43,423 bases of DNA from Gammaproteobacteria bacterium (GTDB taxonomy: Bacteria > Pseudomonadota > Gammaproteobacteria > Legionellales > Legionellaceae): positions 1 to 43,423 of the forward strand of contig JASBUO010000010.1 of assembly GCA_030147855.1 (NCBI GenBank). Direction: 5' to 3'. Below, piece by piece: positions 17,815 to 25,809 of the stretch. Each line of letters starts with the position of its first letter. Within the stretch, counting starts at the first letter, position 1. Made by a program: the position numbers and the translations under genes. Below the pieces are notes generated by a model. The model saw nothing but the letters and a program-made list of their open reading frames with translations, was not told where the DNA came from and did not search any database.

Positions 17815-20729
17815 TGGATACATCACTCGTTGCACTAACAGACGCACTCAAAAAAATAGTCTCCCCATTGAAAGCCAAACGAAAGACTCTTTCTTTCCTT
17901 TTGCTCATTGGAAGAACACGCCATGGAAAGACTGCCTTGCTGCGCCAAAGCTCGCTCGAACATACAACAGTTGATACAGGTGATGGTGTTGATATTTACT
18001 ATAATGATGCAGGCATTATCATGGAGCTCAATGAAGTATGGTTACATGAAAGTAATCGCTTACTTGAAGATACATTAAAACAACTCAATCAGATCTTAAA
18101 AGTTAGTGGGTTATTGCTGACCGTTGATATCAATGATTTATTTGAAAAAGACCCTACCCAGATTTCAAAGAAAACACTCGAGCACGCACAGCTTGTGCAA
18201 CGATTTGGAAAAGCGCTTGGCTATTTAATTGATACAGCTTTTGTATTTACAAAGCTGGATAGCCTCGCAGGCTTCTGTGATTTTTTTCAGCAAGATAAAC
18301 GACTCGACCAAGGCACACCACTGGGTTTTTCACTTGACTGGGGAAGAAAAGGCAATCAAATCGCAAACAATTATCATGCGCGCTTTGACCACTTACTCGA
18401 ATCATTAAATCAAGATGTGCTTGCCAAAATTCATCCTGCGCGTTCTAGCTTAAAGCGTATGCTGATTCGAGAGTTTCCATTACAACTTGCAAGCTTTCAC
18501 CTTGCAATTCAAGCGCTTATTCGACAAATTTCACCCCAAACATGCAAAATATCGGCCATTTATTTTACCAGTGCAGAACAAGGAGGCATGAGCCAAGACC
18601 ATCTTAACCAAAAAATTTGCCACGAGTATGCACTTACTTTACCCGACCAAGTGCCCCAAGCCAGTAATTATCGTGCCTATTTTATTGATGGTGCGCTCAG
18701 TAGTTTTCAAGCACAAACACAGCGCGCCCTACCAAAACCTGCGCTCTCACAAAAGCATGTGCTGCGTATCACAGCAGCTGTTGTTGGACTCTCATTTGCA
18801 TTTATCATACATCATCATGTTGCATCCTCACGTGTACTAGATGATGTTACAAAAGAGTTATTAGCTTACGATACCAAGCACCTAGGGGAGCCTCAAAAAG
18901 ACCAGGCACTCTACCACCTGAGCAAAGCATCTGACGCTCTTGAACAAATCAAATTACATCAGTTTTCATCACCGACTCTACAATACTTACAAACGACCTT
19001 ACAGACTACGTCAGCCCAGCAATTACAAGATAGCTTTCTACCTAATACACTGAAGCTGGTTGAAGAAACTTTAAACGATCCAAAGCAAACGCCTGTGGCA
19101 CGCTATCACGCTTTAAAGGTCTATATTGAACTCAGTCATCCCGACAAACGTACTGATAACCATATTAGCGAGTGGTTTGAAGCGGCTTGGAGAAAAGAGA
19201 TACCTACACAAGATACAACAAACCACCATACCCTACTCCAAAAAACACTGCTCACACCCGAAAGGCCCATTGCTATTAATCAACAGCTCGTGCGAGATAA
19301 CCGTAATTATCTCAATGCCTTGCCCGCAGGCTATTTGTATTACTCACTGCTTAAAGAAACTTTTCCGAAAGACACACAGCCTATTCAATGGGGTGGATTT
19401 ATGGTAGGTAATCGGGATGTACCTGTTTACTTTACCAAACAAGGCTATCAAACCTTAAGCCGCACCATTGCAGAGCAAGCAGAACGGTTCCAAAAAGATA
19501 ACTGGGTGCTAGAACGACAAGACCTAAGCAAACTTCCAGCACTGCTCGAGCAAGCCTATGCCTACGATTATCTGACATGGTGGAAGCAATTTATCAAACG
19601 TACAAACCCAACCCATGTTCAAGACTATGCTGAGGCACGTGAACGTTTAAGCGCACTCGATAAATCAGACACCTTACGACAAATTACACGCTTTATTCAA
19701 ACCAATACACGGCCAGACCTCGATCAAAAAAATACGGTTTTTAACCAAACAATTGCTAGTCAATTTACAGCACTCAACCTTATCAGTGAAACAACATTAC
19801 GTGATTTGGCCTTCGATACGCGCGAAATGCAACAGTTTCTAAGCACACTTGCCGTCACACAAGACGAAGGAAGAACCGCATTCACACTAGTTAAGGCACG
19901 CTTTCAAAATGAAGGGCCGCGTAATGCATTATCGTCCCTCTATCTCACCGCAAAACAACTCCCAGACCCCATTGGGCTATGGAGCAAACAAATTGCAGAT
20001 GATACCTGGTTTCTGCTCATAAGTGATGCAAGACACTTCATTAATATGCAATGGCGGCGTCAAGTGTTTCCTGAGTACCAGCGCGCCGTACTCAACCGTT
20101 ACCCGTTTGCGACTCAATCAAAGCATGACGTTGCTATTAATGACTTTGACCGTTTCTTTGCAACAAATGGTATTTTAAATAATTTTGTCAGTGACTACAT
20201 TAAGCCGTTTTTAGACACCTCAAAGTCTGAGTGGCCGCTTAAAGAAGCTGATGGGCACGTGATGCCTATTGCAAATGATACCATTCAGCAGCTCATCCGT
20301 GCCAATGTGATTACTGCGATGTTTTTCCCCTCAGGCCGTGACAGCAGCCACATACACTTTAGCCTGCAAAAGATGAACCTTGACCCGGTCATTGCAGCGC
20401 TTGAAATATCCATGGGGGGCACACGGCTTCACGACACACAATCAGAAGAATCAGTGGTTAGCTTTGATTGGCCTGAGTCTAATGCCGAACTCATTTTACA
20501 TTCCATTGAAGGTCAAGAGTACGCACTCAATGAAAAAGGACCTTGGGCATTCTTTAAGCTTCTTGAGAAGCTCAATGTACTCATGGATAAAAGAGATAGC
20601 CAAAGCCTGCATGTCTTGTTTGAAATCAATGGCGACTCAGGCCGCTATCTATTGCGAACAGACAATGGCTTAAACCCATTTACACCAGGTATTTTAGCAG
20701 ACTTTAACCTACAGGATGCCATTGCTTAA
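17814..20729 (+). CDS. icmF: Dot/Icm type IVB secretion protein IcmF
   Basis: Large inner-membrane partner of IcmH, 971 aa, a full-length size for Legionella IcmF. A Walker A-like motif GRTRHGKT is at residues 33-40, and a TKLD motif in VFTKLDSLAGF near 145-154 resembles the G4 motif of GTPases. One clear membrane helix lies around 317-333, followed by a long periplasmic region to the end. The type VI homologue TssM usually has extra N-terminal helices before the Walker motif; they are absent here, which supports assignment to Dot/Icm. In Legionella icmF precedes icmH near other icm genes; here the order is icmH-icmF and no other dot/icm gene is in view. Confidence 0.93.
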   Translation: MDTSLVALTDALKKIVSPLKAKRKTLSFLLLIGRTRHGKTALLRQSSLEHTTVDTGDGVDIYYNDAGIIMELNEVWLHESNRLLEDTLKQLNQILKVSGLLLTVDINDLFEKDPTQISKKTLEHAQLVQRFGKALGYLIDTAFVFTKLDSLAGFCDFFQQDKRLDQGTPLGFSLDWGRKGNQIANNYHARFDHLLESLNQDVLAKIHPARSSLKRMLIREFPLQLASFHLAIQALIRQISPQTCKISAIYFTSAEQGGMSQDHLNQKICHEYALTLPDQVPQASNYRAYFIDGALSSFQAQTQRALPKPALSQKHVLRITAAVVGLSFAFIIHHHVASSRVLDDVTKELLAYDTKHLGEPQKDQALYHLSKASDALEQIKLHQFSSPTLQYLQTTLQTTSAQQLQDSFLPNTLKLVEETLNDPKQTPVARYHALKVYIELSHPDKRTDNHISEWFEAAWRKEIPTQDTTNHHTLLQKTLLTPERPIAINQQLVRDNRNYLNALPAGYLYYSLLKETFPKDTQPIQWGGFMVGNRDVPVYFTKQGYQTLSRTIAEQAERFQKDNWVLERQDLSKLPALLEQAYAYDYLTWWKQFIKRTNPTHVQDYAEARERLSALDKSDTLRQITRFIQTNTRPDLDQKNTVFNQTIASQFTALNLISETTLRDLAFDTREMQQFLSTLAVTQDEGRTAFTLVKARFQNEGPRNALSSLYLTAKQLPDPIGLWSKQIADDTWFLLISDARHFINMQWRRQVFPEYQRAVLNRYPFATQSKHDVAINDFDRFFATNGILNNFVSDYIKPFLDTSKSEWPLKEADGHVMPIANDTIQQLIRANVITAMFFPSGRDSSHIHFSLQKMNLDPVIAALEISMGGTRLHDTQSEESVVSFDWPESNAELILHSIEGQEYALNEKGPWAFFKLLEKLNVLMDKRDSQSLHVLFEINGDSGRYLLRTDNGLNPFTPGILADFNLQDAIA

Positions 20730-20730
20730 C

Positions 20731-21372
20731 TCACACCTCAGGCGTTTTTATTTCTTGTGCGCTTTGAGCATCTGGCGATGTAGTCACAAAGCTCTGTAAA
20801 AACGAAAGCCCCGCTGTTGCCTTCTCCCAAAGCCAGGCTGTATTAGCATCAGTGTGCATATCTGATGATCCAGATATAGGGCTTTTTCCGGCATCGACCC
20901 TCAAGGTATTCAGTTCATCTTGAAGCGTTTGCTTACGTGCTTTGACTTGGTCACCTAGCTGCTTTAATTGAATCAATACTTCTGCTAATAGTTTTCTGTC
21001 TTCAAATTTATTCACCCACTTTGAAAATAGCCGATTGAGCACATCAAACGCTTCCTCACCATCTCTTAAATCTTTCCACCACCAAGGCGTAAAAGTGATA
21101 TTAAAAAGTCCCTCAATAGGATAAAGTGGCGGCTGAATATCACACAAATCTGCTCTTAAAGAATTACAAATAGTTGTATCTTCCCGCTCATAATGCACAA
21201 GTAAGGTTCCCATCAACTGTAGTGCTTTTTCAGTACGTTCTAACGCTGTACTACTTGTTCCCATTTGCATTTGGTCTGCAAGCTTTAGATTGTCTTCTAT
21301 ATAGTCGTTGGTATCTTTGATTAAAGTAACTAAGTCATCAAACTCGTCTTTGTCAGCGAGCGTTGTGCTCAT
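20731..21372 (-). CDS. Unrecognised 213-aa protein convergent with icmF
   Basis: Not recognised. It is soluble, acidic and mainly helical, without a signal peptide or membrane helix. It has an unusual tryptophan cluster (TPWWWKDL, around residue 96-103) and a coiled-coil-like stretch near 125-160. The C-terminal 30 residues are S/T/Q/E-rich and polar, which would suit a Dot/Icm signal but does not prove one. The stop is one base from that of icmF. The start at 21372 has a strong ribosome site (GGAGG) and a good promoter upstream, so it is very likely a real, separately transcribed gene. Confidence 0.75.
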   Translation of the reverse strand: MSTTLADKDEFDDLVTLIKDTNDYIEDNLKLADQMQMGTSSTALERTEKALQLMGTLLVHYEREDTTICNSLRADLCDIQPPLYPIEGLFNITFTPWWWKDLRDGEEAFDVLNRLFSKWVNKFEDRKLLAEVLIQLKQLGDQVKARKQTLQDELNTLRVDAGKSPISGSSDMHTDANTAWLWEKATAGLSFLQSFVTTSPDAQSAQEIKTPEV

Positions 21373-21407
21373 GCAATACTCCTCCCCTCAGGCCTTCAAA
21401 TAAATGC

Positions 21408-21435
21408 AGTGTATCAAATTGATAACGCGCTGCAA
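21408..21435 (-). promoter_or_regulatory. Promoter of the 213-aa gene
   Basis: On the minus strand, TTGCAG (21430-21435) and TACACT (21408-21413) are spaced by 16 bases. TG one base before the -10 makes it an extended -10 promoter. Transcription would begin about 30 bases before the start codon. Confidence 0.55.
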
Positions 21436-21569
21436 TCGGGCATTTTTTAGAAGTGTGTTTTTTATAGAAACAGGAACACCACTTGCTTACAAATCCTTTA
21501 CAATTTTTATTGATTCTTACCTGTAAGCTGTTAGCATAAATAGGGACTTAATAAGACAATGGATGTTTT

Positions 21570-23144
21570 ATGTTGGGTTGTACAAATACAAGTAATGTCG
21601 ATGAAGATGCGACACGAAGAGACAGAAACGAAGGTGGTTCTATCAGAAACGCAGCAATAACTAGAAACTCATCAGGAAACTATGCTGCCATTGATACACA
21701 TTTTAGGCATACAGCTCAACACCATCTTTCACGCGATGAGCAAGCTCGTCTAGATTTACGTAACCGTATCGGTCGAGATCCAGATAATCACGCAGGCGAA
21801 GAAGCGGCTTTTGGAACTATGGCTAAACGTACGGGTGCGATTTGTCTCTTTTTTATGGGAGGCTGCTTTGTTGTAGCTGGAGATGCCTTTTATAGTTGGG
21901 CCACCTCACAACCCAGAGGCGCTGCAACCGGAAACTTCAAAAAACCTGGCATGGACCACTTAAAAAGTAGCTATATCACCTCATTACTTGAATCAACTAG
22001 CGAAGAAAATTACCGTGATACAGACAGTAAGTGTAGAGACATTATCGAATGCTATTATGAGAACTGTGATATTTTTAACACAATAGGAGCAGCGCTTGAA
22101 GACAACGCGAAAAGGTTACGCAAACAACTCTTTCGAGATATTAGTGCGCGGCGCAATCGAAAAGTCACAGGAGACCGGATTGTTTTTTGGACCGGTATGA
22201 TACTTGCAGCCCTTGTCACAAGCCTTACTTTTGTAGAAGGTATTCTCAAGACAAGCCCCAATACTGAAGATGAAATTGAAAACATTGGCTTTGCAAATGG
22301 TGCATTTGCTTTACTAACCCTCTTAAGCGCACAAATTATTCACAAAGCAACCAATGTAGATGCTGAAGCAACCACGGTTTTAGAGCGAGTACGTAAATGG
22401 GCTTCCGATTACGTAACAGCAAAAAAAGCAAAAGAAGCTGCACTTGCAGAGCAAGCAAAGGCAGTATCCGGACATTCCTTTTTAAAAAGAGGTGTTGCGC
22501 GAGCAGAAGAGCTCCTTCCTACCGAGCATGCACTATATGACTTACAGTACAAAATAGAAAATAGCAAAAACCTAGACAACAGCTTACTTGAAGCCGCTGC
22601 AAGAATCAGGAATGCACTTCATGGCGCTCAACCCACAAGCTTATTTCAAATGAACAAACAATTAAAAAGCTTTCTACAAATAGCAAACACTGCTCCAAAA
22701 ACACGTACGTCTCTCACAAGACAACCCAGTCTACAAGAAATGGATACATCTGGGTTAACCGGTGATGAGATACTTGAAAAACTGGCTCTTATGTATGACT
22801 GCCCTATTTTTATTGTCGCTGAAACACCTTTTGAAGACGGGAAATATTGCAAGCTTATCAACGAAGTCGCACCTACAGACTCAGAGAGCAAAGAAGTTGA
22901 AGAAGATCTTGCTCAGTACCAAAAGCAACGCGAAACACGCACGATGGTGTTCTACACCCCTGAAGCTGAATTGTATCAAGCTGTTGTACCACCAACAGCG
23001 ACAGGCATGGAAAAAACCTTTGCCAATATGAAAGTGGAGCTGATGGGCATACAGCCCGTCCTGTACGCAATGCAGGATGAAGATGAGTCGCAACAAGCAA
23101 GAAATGATTGCCTCTCAACTACATCAAGACAATCATTCAGTTAA
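21570..23144 (+). CDS. Unrecognised 524-aa membrane protein, candidate Dot/Icm effector
   Basis: Not recognised. The N-terminal 80 residues are polar and R/N/D-rich with no signal peptide. Three hydrophobic segments lie at about 86-110, 203-227 and 240-258, the latter two forming a hairpin. A charged helical stretch follows (265-370). The C-terminal part (395-475) has an alternating strand-like pattern, CPIFIVAETP then RTMVFYTPEAELYQAVVPP, faintly like the end of OTU-type proteases but without the histidine. The extreme C-terminus has an acidic block (QDEDESQQ, 502-509) followed by a polar S/T-rich tail, as in many Dot/Icm substrates. GGATG stands 5 bases before the ATG. Confidence 0.8.
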   Translation: MLGCTNTSNVDEDATRRDRNEGGSIRNAAITRNSSGNYAAIDTHFRHTAQHHLSRDEQARLDLRNRIGRDPDNHAGEEAAFGTMAKRTGAICLFFMGGCFVVAGDAFYSWATSQPRGAATGNFKKPGMDHLKSSYITSLLESTSEENYRDTDSKCRDIIECYYENCDIFNTIGAALEDNAKRLRKQLFRDISARRNRKVTGDRIVFWTGMILAALVTSLTFVEGILKTSPNTEDEIENIGFANGAFALLTLLSAQIIHKATNVDAEATTVLERVRKWASDYVTAKKAKEAALAEQAKAVSGHSFLKRGVARAEELLPTEHALYDLQYKIENSKNLDNSLLEAAARIRNALHGAQPTSLFQMNKQLKSFLQIANTAPKTRTSLTRQPSLQEMDTSGLTGDEILEKLALMYDCPIFIVAETPFEDGKYCKLINEVAPTDSESKEVEEDLAQYQKQRETRTMVFYTPEAELYQAVVPPTATGMEKTFANMKVELMGIQPVLYAMQDEDESQQARNDCLSTTSRQSFS

Positions 23145-23179
23145 TAATAGACTTACAATAATGATATATCCCAATGACA

Positions 23180-24601
23180 TCACGCACTGAGCGCGAGCGT
23201 CTCTTGGTGTGCTTTTGTATCTACTTGTAACATTTCAAAGTGCGCTATTTTGTTCTCAAGAGTCGCACCCTCACGGCTTGACGCACTCGCTAAATAGCTT
23301 AGCTTGAATGCGGTTTGAAAGGTTCGAGTAACCAATGCAACCAGCGCAATAGCGGCGTTCAACACATTCACCAATAGTGCGGTTGTCTCAAAACTCATAT
23401 CTCGTACTGAGCCCTGTACTGCCGCATATAAAACCCGTGCGGCACTCATTAAAGCTTTTACTATAAAGCACAACGGATAAAGCAAGGCGTGCAGATGGTA
23501 CACCTTATTTTGATAAGGCGTAAACAAAACAAGGCGCTGGTACTGCAACACATCATATGCTAATCGATAATGCTCATCTGCCATTGTGCCTTTTTCAGGG
23601 ACTGCATCTAGTGCTTGGCTGAGTGAATGCTCATCTTTTAACTCAAGCGCTTTTTGCATGGCTCGCGCTGCAGCTAAATAACGTACATTGGGTCGCCCTA
23701 CTTTCGCAGCCGCAACTGCCAAATCAATGAGTGTTTGTAATGCATCAATGTGAGGCGTGCTATAGCACGCTTCATAAATACCAAATGCACGCTTTAAATC
23801 GATGTACGCTTCACCATTTTTTTTCTGAGATAAAAAGCATGCAGCACGTAAAGTTAAGCTCAAAGCTCTATCTAGGGGGCGCTTGAATGGGTCAACATAG
23901 TCAACGACTTTTTCCAAGTGCTCAAGCGCTAAGTCAATTGATTCATTTTGAAGATGAAAATAAGCCTTCGTGCGATGAGTTCGCAACTCAACGTCACCTT
24001 CCGCTGCAGCAATCAAGTCTGCCGCATCAAAATAAGATGCATTTTCCTGAGGTTTAACAACGGCAAGGGATAACTTGTCGAGTCGATTAAGACAAATATC
24101 AGTTTGTTTTATCCATCCGTTTTTAATAAAAACCAGCGCGCACTGGTTGTAAATATGCTGTTTTAGGCTGGTTGAAATATAGTCTTTCGCAATCTCCGCC
24201 CCTTTAAAACAAGCCCTTGCTGCCTGACGTGCCTCATCTAAGCGGCCCTCTTTAAGGCAAATGATACTATGCACATACCTAAGATACACATCAACTGGCC
24301 AATCAATACACCACCCGGAAAGCACAGCCGTACCTGAGGCCAAATCATGCAACTCCCAGGCTTCAGCTGCACCCTGTGCGCCTAATTTTGCACTCACAGC
24401 CCAAGCAGCATGCCCTAACAAGTAGCGTAAATCACGTTTTTGAATATCGGTTAATCCATCCACCGCTTTCTCTGACTTTACAAGTGCCTTTAAATCTTGT
24501 ATTTGTTTGTAATGCTTCTCCCAGACTACATCATGTGTTGTATGTAAAATATCGATCTTAAATTCCGCACAAAACGCATCAAAATTCATACTATCTAACA
24601 T
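23180..24601 (-). CDS. Unrecognised 473-aa helical-repeat protein with hydrophobic C-terminal hairpin
   Basis: Not recognised as a named gene. Residues about 55-330 read as consecutive helical pairs of TPR type, for example around 205-235 (AYFHLQNESIDLALEHLEK) and 247-275. Two hydrophobic segments at about 369-395 and 405-427 then form a possible membrane hairpin, ending in LVTRTFQTAFKLSYLAS. I associate this kind of C-terminal segment with uncharacterised Legionellales proteins, but that is recollection and not a search result. There is no signal peptide. GGAG six bases upstream supports the ATG at 24601. It is convergent with the 524-aa gene, 35 bases apart, and 21 bases after rsmJ, so it might be read from the glyQS operon. 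Confidence 0.78.
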   Translation of the reverse strand: MLDSMNFDAFCAEFKIDILHTTHDVVWEKHYKQIQDLKALVKSEKAVDGLTDIQKRDLRYLLGHAAWAVSAKLGAQGAAEAWELHDLASGTAVLSGWCIDWPVDVYLRYVHSIICLKEGRLDEARQAARACFKGAEIAKDYISTSLKQHIYNQCALVFIKNGWIKQTDICLNRLDKLSLAVVKPQENASYFDAADLIAAAEGDVELRTHRTKAYFHLQNESIDLALEHLEKVVDYVDPFKRPLDRALSLTLRAACFLSQKKNGEAYIDLKRAFGIYEACYSTPHIDALQTLIDLAVAAAKVGRPNVRYLAAARAMQKALELKDEHSLSQALDAVPEKGTMADEHYRLAYDVLQYQRLVLFTPYQNKVYHLHALLYPLCFIVKALMSAARVLYAAVQGSVRDMSFETTALLVNVLNAAIALVALVTRTFQTAFKLSYLASASSREGATLENKIAHFEMLQVDTKAHQETLALSA

Positions 24602-24622
24602 CTAATACTCCAATAGCATACA

Positions 24623-25279
24623 TCACTCTGCAGGTTTATCTGCAAGATATACATCAAACCGTACGGTTTTACCTTCAACCACATAATTCGGCATTAAAAG
24701 CGCTTGGCACTTAGCTGGCCACTTCAACACAACACGTAATCTCGCATAAGATCTGCAAAAATTCAATAGGCTCGTTTGGTTGCCATTTTCGCCTAGTAAT
24801 GCTTGCAAAGCATGCAAGTCTTTTTTAACCTTTGCTGCTTTGGTACGCGTTGGATGCATGGGATCAAGATAAATAATATCGGGGTAGTCTTCAGGCTTTA
24901 AAGTTGGCAAATAATCCATAACATCCATTGGTACAAGACTTAGATGTAAATCACTACTTGCAGGTAAGCGTTTTAAACCATCTTGCAGTAAATCAATTAA
25001 TAGCGATTCACGCTCACACATCGTGACATGCGCACCACTCGATGCAAGTAACGCGGCATCTCGTCCAAAGCCTGCGGTTGCATCCAATATTTTAAGCTCA
25101 GGAGTTGGTTTACAAGCTTTCAAGATAGCGGGTTTTTTAAGCCCTTTTTGACAGCGCTTTGCAATGATTTCTTCAAAATCAACCACTATCGGCGCACACC
25201 CCCGAAGACACAAGGCAAGCCCCCTATCAGGAATATGTAATACCTCGTAGCTTAAGCCTTGCTGAGAGCTTCTTGCCAT
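24623..25279 (-). CDS. rsmJ: 16S rRNA (guanine-1516-N2)-methyltransferase RsmJ
   Basis: Rossmann-fold, SAM-dependent methyltransferase modifying G1516 of 16S rRNA. The 218 aa contain the family SAM motif ILDATAGFGRDAALLAS and the catalytic-type motif YLDPMHPTRTKAAKVKKD, both diagnostic of RsmJ. The N-terminus is about 30 residues shorter than in E. coli (250 aa). The ATG at 25279 overlaps the end of gmhB by 28 bases; no better start is evident. Confidence 0.9.
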   Translation of the reverse strand: MARSSQQGLSYEVLHIPDRGLALCLRGCAPIVVDFEEIIAKRCQKGLKKPAILKACKPTPELKILDATAGFGRDAALLASSGAHVTMCERESLLIDLLQDGLKRLPASSDLHLSLVPMDVMDYLPTLKPEDYPDIIYLDPMHPTRTKAAKVKKDLHALQALLGENGNQTSLLNFCRSYARLRVVLKWPAKCQALLMPNYVVEGKTVRFDVYLADKPAE

Positions 25280-25809
25280 ACCGGACTCAATAAATTATCG
25301 ACGCACTGTGCCAACGAACTAAACACTGATACCTCTGGAAAATCAGCTAAACGTGCATTGTCTGTCATAGGGGAACGTACTACCATCGGGCGAACGCCCG
25401 CAGCACGCGCCACTAAGATGTCGGTAATTCTGTCACCCACCATAATAGCGCCATCTAACGTGCACTGCAGCGTCTCTGCAATGGCGTATAACATGCCAGG
25501 CATTGGTTTTCTGCAGGCACAACCCGAGTCGGGCATATGAGGGCAATACTGAATCGACGCAATCCCCCCCCCTACTACGCGCACTTGGCTCACTAATTTA
25601 TCATGAATTGCGTGCAGTGTAGCTTCATCATAATAACCACGCGCAATCCCTGATTGATTGGTTGCAATAGCAACGGTGTAACCCGCAGCACACAACCTCC
25701 TAATGGCCTCTAAGCTTCCAGGCAAAAAAATAAATTCTTCAGGCGACTTGATATATTCCAAAGAGTCTTGATTAATAACTCCGTCTCTATCAAGAATAAT
25801 TAATCGCAT
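25252..25809 (-). CDS. gmhB: D-glycero-beta-D-manno-heptose 1,7-bisphosphate 7-phosphatase
   Basis: HAD-family phosphatase of ADP-heptose synthesis for the LPS inner core; 185 aa. Nucleophile and acid are D7 and D9 in LILDRDGVINQD-like start (motif DRDGVIN). The structural zinc site is seen as CPH near residue 92 and CACRKP around 100. An ATG at 25809 overlaps the glyS stop by one base (TGATG); a GTG one codon upstream is also possible. Placement after glyS is common in gammaproteobacteria. Confidence 0.93.
   Translation of the reverse strand: MRLIILDRDGVINQDSLEYIKSPEEFIFLPGSLEAIRRLCAAGYTVAIATNQSGIARGYYDEATLHAIHDKLVSQVRVVGGGIASIQYCPHMPDSGCACRKPMPGMLYAIAETLQCTLDGAIMVGDRITDILVARAAGVRPMVVRSPMTDNARLADFPEVSVFSSLAQCVDNLLSPVWQEALSKA

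Noticed and set aside
17026-20729. Reading the DotU/IcmF pair as part of a type VI secretion system
   Set aside because: No other type VI gene is in view, IcmF lacks the extra N-terminal helices before its Walker motif, and IcmH closely matches the Legionella type.
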